This document shows positions 7,311-14,689 of a stretch of DNA of 20,692 nt, piece after piece. Positions within the stretch are counted from its first letter, which is position 1. Each line of letters opens with the position of its first letter. The position numbers were made by a program, and so were the translations under genes. The notes beneath the pieces are model-generated. The model did not search any database. It was not told where the DNA came from and saw only the letters and a list, made by a program, of their open reading frames with translations. Origin of the DNA: an uncultured Clostridia bacterium (GTDB lineage Bacteria; Bacillota; Clostridia; Christensenellales; Aristaeellaceae); NCBI GenBank assembly GCA_934632155.1, contig CAKTXZ010000026.1, positions 1-20,692 on the forward strand, read 5' to 3'.

Positions 7311-7516
7311 AAAAAGTCTCGGTAAAGCTCCGGGGAGGAATGAAGGGGTCAATGCCCCTTCATGTTTCATCCGCAGAACCGGCTTTGCCGGTTCCAAGAG
7401 CGGTCGGAACGACCGCTTCCGCGATCGTTTTCCGACCGTAAGCCGTAGGCTTACAGGAAAATGACAGTTCCAATGCAAGACCGCTTTAACGGACTTGCAT
7501 TTGCAGACTGTCGAAA
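7311..7516 (+). repeat. Multi-hairpin dispersed repeat, copy 1
   Basis: About 206 bases repeated, inverted, at 17335-17539; I count about 24 differences and one gap by eye (near 88% identity). Five stem-loops lie in a row: 7341-7362 (arm TGAAGGGG), 7376-7394 (GAACCGGC), 7399-7417 (AGCGGTC), 7438-7454 (GTAAGCC, inside an outer TTTTCC/GGAAAA stem) and 7473-7500 (ATGCAAG plus CCG). It fills the gap between the convergent 3' ends of spoIIIAH and asnA. It has no coding capacity. Confidence 0.85.
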
Positions 7517-7538
7517 CGCAGGCGGGATATTCAAATGC

Positions 7539-8546
7539 TTACAGCAGCACGACGCCCGCCTGCTCGCAAACGTCGCGGGTATGCTGATCCCAATAGGAGG
7601 ACTGAACCTCGCCGATATGCGCCTTGTCCAGCAGCAGCATGCACAGTCGGCTCTGGCCGATGCCGCCGCCGATGGTGAAGGGCAGCTCGCCGCGAAGCAG
7701 CGCCTGATGGAAGGGCAAATCCCGGCGCGCCTCCTGATGCGCGAGGCGAAGCTGCCTGTCCAGCGATTCGGGGGACACGCGCACGCCCATGGAGGAAATT
7801 TCGATAGCGCAGCCCAGCACATCGTCCCAGAACAGAATATCGCCGTTCAGTTCCCAATCGTCGTAGTCGGGCGCACGGCCGTCGTGCGGCTTGCCGGACC
7901 GGAGCGCGCCGCCGATTTGCATCAGCCCGACCGTTTTGTGCTGCGCGACGAACAGGCTTTCCCGCTCCTTGGCGGTTTTGCCGGGGTACATATCCTCCAG
8001 CTCCTGGGTGGTGATGAACGTGACCTCGCGCTTGAGCGTGGTTTTCACCTGCGGATACTTCCATTTGAGCATGTCCAGCGTTACGCAGATGGCGGTCACA
8101 ATGCGGCTCATGGCGTCCTGCAGGGTAGCGATGGTACGGTCTTCCTGCCGGATGACCTTTTCCCAGTCCCATTGATCGACATAGACGGAATGCAGGTTGT
8201 CCAGCGTTTCATCGCGGCGGATGGCGTTCATATCGGTATACAGCCCTTCGCCGACCGGAAAACGATACCGCGCCAGCGCGTAACGCTTCCATTTGGCCAA
8301 CGAATGCACCACCTGCGCCGTTTCGCCTGTTTCCAGCACGTCAAAGGCGACGGGGCGCTCCACGCCGTTGAGGTCGTCGTTCAGGCCGGAGGCTCCGTCC
8401 ACAAACAGCGGCGCGGATACGCGCTTGAGGTTCAGGGCATGCGAAAGGTTGCTTTGAAAGGTTTTCTTAATCAGCGCGATGGCCTCCTGCGTGTCGTAGA
8501 GCGACAGCGTGGACCGATAATGCGCGGGCACGATCACATGGCTCAT
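7539..8546 (-). CDS. asnA: Aspartate-ammonia ligase (asparagine synthetase A)
   Basis: 335 residues, the usual AsnA length (about 330). The enzyme makes asparagine from aspartate, ammonia and ATP, giving AMP and pyrophosphate, in the cytoplasm; its fold is that of class II aminoacyl-tRNA synthetases. The class II motif 3 is seen as GGGIGQSRLCMLLL at residues 293-306, followed by the typical AHIGEVQSSYW. The N-terminus (HYRSTLSLYDTQEAIALIKK) and the substrate region GASGLNDDLNGVERPVAFDV also fit. GGAGG is 7 bases before the ATG, and a near-consensus promoter lies just upstream. It ends 22 bases from repeat copy 1, convergent with spoIIIA. Confidence 0.96.
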   Translation of the reverse strand: MSHVIVPAHYRSTLSLYDTQEAIALIKKTFQSNLSHALNLKRVSAPLFVDGASGLNDDLNGVERPVAFDVLETGETAQVVHSLAKWKRYALARYRFPVGEGLYTDMNAIRRDETLDNLHSVYVDQWDWEKVIRQEDRTIATLQDAMSRIVTAICVTLDMLKWKYPQVKTTLKREVTFITTQELEDMYPGKTAKERESLFVAQHKTVGLMQIGGALRSGKPHDGRAPDYDDWELNGDILFWDDVLGCAIEISSMGVRVSPESLDRQLRLAHQEARRDLPFHQALLRGELPFTIGGGIGQSRLCMLLLDKAHIGEVQSSYWDQHTRDVCEQAGVVLL

Positions 8547-8576
8547 GAAAAGGCCTCCTTTCCCTTATGCTTTCGC

Positions 8577-8605
8577 AGGATAGCACGGACGGGGACGCTT
8601 GTCAA
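8577..8605 (-). promoter_or_regulatory. Sigma-A-type promoter of asnA
   Basis: On the minus strand TTGACA (8600-8605) and TATCCT (8577-8582) are separated by exactly 17 bases. The start would be near 8570, giving a leader of about 24 bases. The leader is too short for a T-box or other riboswitch. Confidence 0.75.
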
Positions 8606-8648
8606 TCAAGCGAAATGTACTTTCAATGTTTGCCGCAAAAACGCGCCG

Positions 8649-9878
8649 CTACCGCTTTCCCTGATGGTTGCGGTTTGGGCCGCGCAAAAAATCGCCCGGC
8701 GCTGCGGGAAGGGGCAGCGGAATGCGCACGCGCTCGCCTGCGACTGAAACGGTCTGCACGCTTTCGCCCGATTCGTCGCGGAGGATCTGCGTGACCGGAA
8801 AGGAAAACGCGCCGCGCGGGCAGAGCAGCTCCAGCGTGTCGCCCACGTAAAAACGGTTCTTCAGGCGCAGCGTGGCCGTGCCGTCCCGCCATGCTTCCAC
8901 CTGCGCCACGTATTCCATGCTTTGCGAAAAGCCGTCGGCGCCGGCGGCCGGCGCGGGCGCGCCGAAATAAAAGCCCGTGTTGCTCGCGCGGTGGCTGGCC
9001 TTCTGCACTTCTGCAAGCAGCGCGGGCAGCAGCGCGCGATAGCGCTCCTCGCCCTGCGCCAGCGCGTCCAGCGCCCGGCGGTACGCGCCCACGACCGTGG
9101 CCACGTAGTATTCGGTTTTCATTCGTCCCTCGATTTTCAGGCTGACGATACCGGCGCGCAGCATTTCGGGCAGATGCGCGAGCATGTTCAGATCGTAAGC
9201 CGAAAGCAGGTAGGTTCCCCGATCGTCCTGCGCGATGGGCATGTATTCGCCCGGGCGCTTTTTTTCCGCCAGCGCGTATTCCCAGCGGCAGGGCTGGGCG
9301 CACGCGCCGCGATTGCCGCCGCGGCCCGTGAGATGATCCGACAGCATGCAGCGCCCTGAATGCGCCATGCACATCGCGCCGTGCACGAACGCTTCCAATT
9401 CCAATTCCGGCGGCGTAAACGCCCGGAGCGCGGCGATATCCGCAAGGGAAAGCTCACGGGAAAGCACCACGCGCTGCGCGCCCTGCGCGGCGTAAAAGCG
9501 CGCGGCCTCGGCGTTCATGGTGTTCGCCTGCGTGCTGATATGCAGCGGCAGGGCGGGCACGTCGCGCCGGATACGCAAAAACGCGCCCAAATCGCTAACG
9601 ATCGCCGCGTCCACGCCCATTTCCGCCGCGCGCGCCGCCGCGGCGCTCAGCCCGGATAGCTCGGCGTCGCGGGGCAGCATGTTGAGCGTGAGGTAAAACC
9701 TTTTTCCCGCGGCGTGCGTGACGCGCAGCGCCTCGGCCAGATCGTCCCATGTAAAGTTCGCGGCGAAGGCACGAAGGCCGAAAAGCGGCAGGCCGCCGTA
9801 GACCGCGTCGGCGCCAAAGCGCAGCGCGGCGCGCAGCTGCGTCATGCCGCCCGCAGGAGCGAGCAATTCAGGCTGCAT
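8649..9878 (-). CDS. Peptidase U32 family protein (probable tRNA/rRNA hydroxylation factor)
   Basis: 409 residues. The U32 signature is intact at residues 162-180: E-A-F-V-H-G-A-M-C-M-A-H-S-G-R-C. Cysteines C170, C177, C193 and C197 are candidates for the iron-sulfur site known in this family. The N-terminus ELLAPAGGMTQLRAALRFGADAVYGG is the usual TIM-barrel start. Relatives include TrhP (5-hydroxyuridine in tRNA) and RlhA (23S rRNA C2501 hydroxylation); proteolysis is doubtful for the family. The position downstream of mltG matches the B. subtilis yrrN/yrrO (trhP) location, which favours tRNA hydroxylation. AGGAGG is 8 bases before the ATG. I cannot separate the TrhP1, TrhP2 and RlhA types by eye. 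Confidence 0.88.
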   Translation of the reverse strand: MQPELLAPAGGMTQLRAALRFGADAVYGGLPLFGLRAFAANFTWDDLAEALRVTHAAGKRFYLTLNMLPRDAELSGLSAAAARAAEMGVDAAIVSDLGAFLRIRRDVPALPLHISTQANTMNAEAARFYAAQGAQRVVLSRELSLADIAALRAFTPPELELEAFVHGAMCMAHSGRCMLSDHLTGRGGNRGACAQPCRWEYALAEKKRPGEYMPIAQDDRGTYLLSAYDLNMLAHLPEMLRAGIVSLKIEGRMKTEYYVATVVGAYRRALDALAQGEERYRALLPALLAEVQKASHRASNTGFYFGAPAPAAGADGFSQSMEYVAQVEAWRDGTATLRLKNRFYVGDTLELLCPRGAFSFPVTQILRDESGESVQTVSVAGERVRIPLPLPAAPGDFLRGPNRNHQGKR

Positions 9879-9902
9879 GAAAACAACCTCCTCATCGAAT
9901 GT

Positions 9903-9911
9903 AGAATAACA
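9903..9911 (-). promoter_or_regulatory. Possible extended -10 promoter of the U32 gene
   Basis: On the minus strand TGTTATTCT resembles an extended -10 just ahead of the U32 gene start at 9878. No -35 is convincing. Upstream of it, the arms GCCGCAGA (9919-9926) and TCTGCGGC (9951-9958) form an 8-bp stem with a 24-base loop that might end the mltG message. Apart from these I see nothing in the 223 bases between the two genes. Confidence 0.3.
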
Positions 9912-10101
9912 GGGAAAGGCCGCAGAACGAGCGGAATGCGCGCATCGCTGTCTGCGGCTTCTTTGCAGGGAGCGTGTTTGGGATTGGCCGGACGCATGCC
10001 CGCGCCCGCGCGCCCTCCGGCCCTATTGCTGGCAAGTCCGGGCCGGAAGCGGCAGGAGAACCGGTTTGCAGCCGCGACCGCCTCAGGAGGAGAAGCGGAC
10101 G

Positions 10102-11298
10102 CTAGTTCAGCCCCTGCTCCCGATCGTATGCCTGCCACAGCGGCGCGTAGATGCTCACGGCTACGTTATGCTCGTCCAGCGTACGGCTGAAATGCAATTC
10201 GCCGGTTTGCGGATCCTTGGAGCAGAAATAGAGGTAACCGTCGGCGATAAACTGCTCGTCGGGATACAGCGCCGCGCGGATGGCCGCAGCGGAGGGCGAG
10301 CAGATGGGGCCGAGGGGCAGCCCCTTGCGCCGGTAGGTGTTATAGGGCGAATCCACCTGCAGGTCGGCGTTGGTCAGCGACATGCGCTTTACGCCCGAAA
10401 CATATTTGACCGTTACGTCGCTGCCCAGCGTCATATCCCGCTTCAAGCGGTTGTGGAACACGGCGGAAACCTTGGCAAAATCCGCCGTTTTGGCTTCCTT
10501 TTCGATCATGGAGGCCAGCGTGATGACCTCGTCCATCGTCATGCCGATTTCGTCCGCACGGTCGTGGTATTCGGCCTTGAAAACGGCCTCCGTCTGGGAA
10601 AGCAGCTTTTTCACCACATCCTGCGCCGTAGCGTTGGTGTAGATTTCATACGTATCCGGCGCCAGATACCCTTCCAGCGCGAAGAGACGCCGCCCGGCGT
10701 TGGGGGTGGCCAGCACGTCGGCGACATAATAATAGGCGCGGAAGCTTTCGCCCGTGCGGCAAAGGGAAAGGAAATCCTCCTCCTGCGCGATAACGCCCTC
10801 CTCCTTGAGGTAGGCGGCGATGTCGCGCACCGTCCAGCCGGGAATGACGGTGATGTTGCGCGTGATGGGGTTGCCGTCGCCGGTGGTGAGCAGCTCCATG
10901 ATGTCCTTGAGCCGCATGGAACGGCTGACCTGATATTCGCCCGCCTGTATCTTCTGGCCGTAGCCCAGAAAATCGGCATAGTATTTGAACACCGTGCGGT
11001 TGCGGATCAGCCCCTGACTTTCCAGATTGTTCGCCACGCGCGTCAGGCTGTTGCCGGAGGCGACGACGAAGGTGACGGGCGTTTGGTCGTTTTCATCCAC
11101 AGGCGCGAAAAAGTGCCTGTCAACCCAGTTGTAGCCCGTCATCAGCACGCCCGAAACCACCAGCAGCACGCATAGCGCCAGCAGCACGGGGCGCAGAAGC
11201 TGCCATAGCCAGCTGTACCAAAACAGGCCGTATTCCCGTTCCCGGCGAAGCGATTCGGGGGTATATTCCTGTTCGTCGTTGATTCGATGCTTTTTCAA
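10102..11298 (-). CDS. mltG: Endolytic transglycosylase MltG (YceG-like)
   Basis: 398 residues: a charged cytoplasmic tail, one membrane helix (about 36-55), a LysM-like subdomain (about 73-140) and the YceG catalytic domain. The catalytic glutamate is E266 in ASMIEKEA, equivalent to the glutamate in E. coli's ASIVEKE. EGYLAPDTYEI (209-219) and the C-terminal DSPYNTYRRKGLPLGPICSP, then DGYLYFC, are also typical. MltG cuts nascent glycan strands outside the membrane and is thought to set their length. The start is TTG 11298, with GGAGG six bases upstream. It follows the YlbF-family gene after 15 bases, so both use the promoter at 11737-11764. Confidence 0.95.
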   Translation of the reverse strand: MKKHRINDEQEYTPESLRREREYGLFWYSWLWQLLRPVLLALCVLLVVSGVLMTGYNWVDRHFFAPVDENDQTPVTFVVASGNSLTRVANNLESQGLIRNRTVFKYYADFLGYGQKIQAGEYQVSRSMRLKDIMELLTTGDGNPITRNITVIPGWTVRDIAAYLKEEGVIAQEEDFLSLCRTGESFRAYYYVADVLATPNAGRRLFALEGYLAPDTYEIYTNATAQDVVKKLLSQTEAVFKAEYHDRADEIGMTMDEVITLASMIEKEAKTADFAKVSAVFHNRLKRDMTLGSDVTVKYVSGVKRMSLTNADLQVDSPYNTYRRKGLPLGPICSPSAAAIRAALYPDEQFIADGYLYFCSKDPQTGELHFSRTLDEHNVAVSIYAPLWQAYDREQGLN

Positions 11299-11313
11299 AA
11301 CATGCCTCCGCTT

Positions 11314-11658
11314 TTACAGCGGCAGGGGCAGCTGCATGCCTGCCGCGTTGGTAAGGGCCTCAAACACGTCCGCCATCATTTTTTGCAGGCGCATCTCCGC
11401 CATCAGAAAGCCGGAAGTGCGCGCGTCCGCGAACAGCAGCGCCCCTAATTGCTGGAAGCGCCGGGTATCGTCGTCGTCCGCGCCCTGACCGGAGAGCATG
11501 CGCAATTGTACCCGCGACTGCAGCTTTCGGTATTCGTCCACCAGCGCCTTGATCGCCGCGTCCTGATTGATTTCCTCCCGGCAGCGCTGGTATTCCAGAT
11601 ATTCGGGGCTTTGCCTGACGGCTTCGCTCAGCGCCTTAACCGCTTCCGTGACCTGCAT
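11314..11658 (-). CDS. YlbF/YmcA family protein
   Basis: 114 residues, mainly helical and charged, matching the Com_YlbF family: an early helix (VTEAVKALSEAVRQSPEYLEY), then DAAIKALVDEYRKLQSRVQ and a C-terminal helix pair. In B. subtilis YlbF and YmcA form, with YaaT, a complex that affects RNase Y, competence and sporulation; whether this copy does so is inference. I start at ATG 11658 because GGGAGG lies 7 bases upstream, rather than at the in-frame ATG nine codons earlier. It is the first gene of a two-gene operon with mltG. Confidence 0.82.
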   Translation of the reverse strand: MQVTEAVKALSEAVRQSPEYLEYQRCREEINQDAAIKALVDEYRKLQSRVQLRMLSGQGADDDDTRRFQQLGALLFADARTSGFLMAEMRLQKMMADVFEALTNAAGMQLPLPL

Positions 11659-11736
11659 AGTATATCCTCCCGTTGTGGTTGTCATACCGGCGGGCGTAAT
11701 CGCCGGCCTGCGAATCTCGCGTATGCCCGCCGCACC

Positions 11737-11764
11737 ATTATAACAGAAATTGCGCGGGATGCAA
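11737..11764 (-). promoter_or_regulatory. Promoter of the ylbF-like/mltG operon
   Basis: On the minus strand TTGCAT (11759-11764), a 16-base spacer and TATAAT (11737-11742) preceded by TGT form a strong extended -10 promoter. The leader of about 70 bases contains a short stem (CCGGCG with CGCCGG). Confidence 0.7.
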
Positions 11765-11781
11765 AGCGCTTGCGGCGCGCG

Positions 11782-12738
11782 TTAGCGCATCAGGAAAAAC
11801 AGCAGCGCGGCCAGCGCGGCGACGATCGCGGTGGCCGGAAGAAGCCGTGCCCACCGCCGCGCCGGGAACGCTTCCTTTGGCGCTTCGTCGCGTTTTGCCG
11901 CGCTTTCGCCGCCGGGCGCTTCATCGGGCCGTTCCTCGGCGGTTTCCGCGTGCGCCGGCGCTTCGAACGCTTCGCCGTTTTCCGCCGGGGTTTCAGCGCC
12001 GGGGGACGCTTCGACCTGCGCTTCGTCTCCTGCCGCCGCGCCGGGCGGGAGGGGAAAAAGCAGCGGCGCTTCGCGGGCTGGCGGGCGCGGCATCGCGGCG
12101 AAGCGCGGCGGCCGGCTGCGGACGAAGGCCTCAAACTGCGCGCTTACCCGCTTTTCCAGCGGATGAATGAGATAGGCGTCGCGCTGATTGAGCAGCGCCA
12201 TGCGCTCGGCGCGAAATGCCGCCGCGCGGGGCGGCAGGCCGCACAGCCGCGCAATATCGCCGGGGCTGTCGATATGCATGGCGTGCAGCACGCAGGCGGG
12301 CGCGAGCAGCCGCAGGGCGAAGATGTCCGCCGCGTAGTCGTCCGGGCTTTCGGGCGCGTCCAGAACGTCGCCCGCGTTTTGCACGCCGTAAAAGGCGCGA
12401 ACGCCGGGGCGGAGGAAGCGGCTCGCATGCCCGAGCACGATGTGCCCCAGCTCATGCGCGAGGGCGAAGCGCTTCGCGGCCGCGTCGCCCGGACGCAGGA
12501 ACACATGCCATTCGCCCCGAATGCGCACGGATACGCCCGCCGCGTCGCCCGCGCTGTGCAGCAGGGCGGCGAGAAGCGGGCTTTCCCCCTCCGGCGGAAA
12601 GGGGAGCGCCTTAACGCCCAGCCGCGCCGCCGCGGCGTACACGTCCACGGGCAGCGTGCAAAGGCTCAGCTGCAATAGCGTCTGCCAAGCCGCGTCGCGC
12701 GCCCGGCGGTAGACTTCGTAGGAATCGGTTGGTTTCAT
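11782..12738 (-). CDS. ImmA/IrrE-type metalloprotease with C-terminal membrane anchor
   Basis: 318 residues. The zinc motif HELGH is at 95-99 in FALAHELGHIVLGH. The downstream segment DDYAADIFALRLLAP (133-147) supplies the usual third-ligand region, with D138 as candidate ligand. After the protease core (to about residue 215) comes an acidic proline/alanine/glutamate-rich linker (about 225-290), then a single hydrophobic segment at about 298-317 at the very C-terminus, which suggests a tail-anchored protein. IrrE/ImmA enzymes cleave repressors or antitoxins, usually as soluble proteins beside a cognate HTH repressor, and none is seen here. No clear Shine-Dalgarno precedes the ATG; coupling to the upstream gene (48-base gap) is likely. 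The substrate is unknown. Confidence 0.82.
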   Translation of the reverse strand: MKPTDSYEVYRRARDAAWQTLLQLSLCTLPVDVYAAAARLGVKALPFPPEGESPLLAALLHSAGDAAGVSVRIRGEWHVFLRPGDAAAKRFALAHELGHIVLGHASRFLRPGVRAFYGVQNAGDVLDAPESPDDYAADIFALRLLAPACVLHAMHIDSPGDIARLCGLPPRAAAFRAERMALLNQRDAYLIHPLEKRVSAQFEAFVRSRPPRFAAMPRPPAREAPLLFPLPPGAAAGDEAQVEASPGAETPAENGEAFEAPAHAETAEERPDEAPGGESAAKRDEAPKEAFPARRWARLLPATAIVAALAALLFFLMR

Positions 12739-12786
12739 TGCATTTGTATAAAGGCCGATTCGCGCAGGGCGAACCGGCTCGAGGGC

Positions 12787-13605
12787 TCAGGGCTGAACAA
12801 GCGCCGCCAGCTGCGCCGCCGTGTAGGGGAAAAGAGGAACGTCAAAGGAGGGCTGCGCCAGCAGGGAGGGCGGAAAGAAGAACACCGCGTTCCCCTGCTC
12901 GTCGGCGTAAAAATCGCGCAGGGGCGAAAACTCCGCCTGAAATTCCGCCTCGGTTTTGTGGGGATCGGCAACGCCGCTTTCCTGCAGCGCGACGAATTCG
13001 CGGTACAAAATCGGCATGAGCGCCTGCGCAAGCTGATCGGACGATTCGCCCGCCATGGTCACGCCGCGCAGCGTGAGCGCTTCGCCCTGATATTCGCCCG
13101 CCATGTCGAATACATGCGCCTCCATCGAATACTGCGTTTTGTCGCCCATGGTCTGCGTCTGGCGCTCCAGAATGGAAAGCAGCGCGCCGTTGTCGCAGGT
13201 GACGGTAAAATCATGCGTCACCTCGTTTTTGCCGTTGTAGTACATGTTCGGCTCGCTGGCGAACATGGGCAGAATCAGCTGCAGCATTTCGTCCCGCGCC
13301 ATCTGGTAAGCGTCGTTCACGGCGGCGGCGGCATAGGTTTCGCCCTCCAGCTCGGGATAGGCGTAGGTAAAGCGGTAGACCCAGTCGCCTTCGTTCGGGA
13401 AAAACGCTACCTTTTGCTGGCGGTATACCATGTTTTGCTGCGAGACCATTTCGCGCGGCGCGGGCGAGGCTGCGGCCGCAGGCTCCGCCGTGGGCGCGGC
13501 CTTTGGCGCGCCTGCGCCGCCCAGCAGCGCGACGGCGACCGCCGCGGCCAGCGCAAGCGTGATAAGCAGCAGCGCGATGAGCGCCGCGCGTTTTCCCTTA
13601 GCCAT
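12787..13605 (-). CDS. DUF3298/RsiV-like membrane-anchored extracytoplasmic protein
   Basis: 272 residues with an N-terminal membrane anchor (about 7-29), an Ala/Pro linker (30-52) and an extracytoplasmic domain. YPELEGETYAAAAVNDAYQMARDEM resembles the start of the DUF4163/PdaC region, and the end FYADEQGNAVFFFPPSLLAQPSFDVPLFPYTAAQL is the typical DUF3298 ending. In RsiV the same domain pair binds lysozyme and holds sigma-V; here there is no cytoplasmic anti-sigma part, so it is not RsiV itself. The start overlaps the stop of the upstream gene by 8 bases (ATGGCTAA), which shows coupling. A wall-sensing or lysozyme-binding role is possible but unproven. Confidence 0.72.
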   Translation of the reverse strand: MAKGKRAALIALLLITLALAAAVAVALLGGAGAPKAAPTAEPAAAASPAPREMVSQQNMVYRQQKVAFFPNEGDWVYRFTYAYPELEGETYAAAAVNDAYQMARDEMLQLILPMFASEPNMYYNGKNEVTHDFTVTCDNGALLSILERQTQTMGDKTQYSMEAHVFDMAGEYQGEALTLRGVTMAGESSDQLAQALMPILYREFVALQESGVADPHKTEAEFQAEFSPLRDFYADEQGNAVFFFPPSLLAQPSFDVPLFPYTAAQLAALVQP

Positions 13606-14668
13606 TGCTGACCCCCCAGAGAATCAGGGAATTGCGAATGAATTCGGCGTACAGGGTGAATTCCGCCTGCCGCTGCGCCGGGAAGCGCATGGCCAGCACG
13701 TAATACCAATTCAGCCCCTCGGGGACGACGTAAAGCTCATACGCGCCCTCGCTCACGGCGCAGAAGGTGGAAAACTCGGGCGATTCGGTAACGGCGGCCT
13801 CGCCGCAGTCCTTTAGATACTGCTGCAGCACCGCGTCGTAGCCGCCCGCCGGCATGTCGATGGCCATCAGGGTGATCTGCGCCTCGTCGTCCGCCGTCTG
13901 CCAGACCATGTCGGCGGGCGCGTTCTCGGCCAGCCCGAAAATTCCGGGCAGGGTGACGGAATATTCGTATTGCGTGTTTTCAATCGTCAGCCACGCGGCG
14001 AGGCTGCCCGCCAGATAGGTGGGCGAGAGCGAGAAGGAATTGACCGTGTAGCCGAAGGTCTTCTCCGGCGCGCGCCGCAGCGAAACCTCCGCGCCGCACA
14101 GCCACGTCAGCCCATCCTCCGGCACGGTCTCGGCGCTTTGCCCGCTTTCGCCAAAGTAGGTGAACAGGTCGCACTGCACCGTCAGGTTTTCGCCGTCCTG
14201 ATCCTGCGCGGCGTACAGATGCGCGCCGACCATGGGGTTTTTCTGGAGCTTAGCAAAATCGAAGCGGATCTCGTTCTCCGCGACGGTCGCGTCCTCGGTG
14301 CTCACGGCGGGGACGTGCGCGGCGGGCGTGGTGAAAATTTCCGCGGCGAAGCGCAGCGCGTCCTCCGCGCTCAGGTGCGCCTTGCCCTCCCACAGATCCT
14401 TTTCCGCATAGGGCAGGGAAAGGTTGTACAGCCCGACCATCAGCGTGCTTGCGGTCAGCGCGTCGTCCGGCGCAGCGTCCGCGGCCAGCGCGTTTTCATC
14501 TGCCATTACCGCGCCGCCCAGCGCCGTTTCAATCAGGGCGTTGAGTCCCGCGTCCTGCAGCAGCACGTCGGCGCGCTGCAGGTCCCGCGTGGGCGCGGCC
14601 AGCGCCGGAAGGCACAGAGAAAGCAGCAGACACACGCACAGGGAAAGCGCAGTCATTCTTTTCTTCAT
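13598..14668 (-). CDS. Secreted protein of unknown function
   Basis: 356 residues with a standard signal peptide (MKKRMTALSLCVCLLLSLCLPALAA). I recognise no family. The mature part is acidic and mixed alpha/beta. The C-terminal third (about 230-350) contains the patterns VTLPGIFGLAEN and YVLAMRFPAQRQAEFTLYAEFIRNSL, which look like a small ligand-binding fold. There is no lipobox. I start at ATG 14668 because AAGGAGG is 8 bases upstream; the in-frame ATG six codons earlier has no site. It lies between the thioredoxin-reductase-like gene (21-base gap) and the DUF3298 gene (overlap), so it is almost certainly in one operon with them. Confidence 0.75.
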   Translation of the reverse strand: MKKRMTALSLCVCLLLSLCLPALAAPTRDLQRADVLLQDAGLNALIETALGGAVMADENALAADAAPDDALTASTLMVGLYNLSLPYAEKDLWEGKAHLSAEDALRFAAEIFTTPAAHVPAVSTEDATVAENEIRFDFAKLQKNPMVGAHLYAAQDQDGENLTVQCDLFTYFGESGQSAETVPEDGLTWLCGAEVSLRRAPEKTFGYTVNSFSLSPTYLAGSLAAWLTIENTQYEYSVTLPGIFGLAENAPADMVWQTADDEAQITLMAIDMPAGGYDAVLQQYLKDCGEAAVTESPEFSTFCAVSEGAYELYVVPEGLNWYYVLAMRFPAQRQAEFTLYAEFIRNSLILWGVSNG

Positions 14669-14689
14669 TGGTATTTCCTCCTTCAATCA

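Noticed and set aside
7264..7538. CRISPR array or attachment site suggested by the series of repeats
   Set aside because: The hairpins differ from each other in sequence and spacing, there are no spacers, and no integrase or Cas gene is present.
8547..8648. T-box or other riboswitch upstream of asnA
   Set aside because: The promoter at 8577-8605 leaves a leader of only about 24 bases, too short for a T-box.
7461..8747. 428-codon plus-strand frame
   Set aside because: It lies antisense to asnA, which is unmistakable, and starts inside repeat copy 1.
11782..12738. Prophage or ICE region suggested by the ImmA-like protease
   Set aside because: No repressor, integrase, recombinase or conjugation gene is nearby, and the protein has an unusual membrane anchor.
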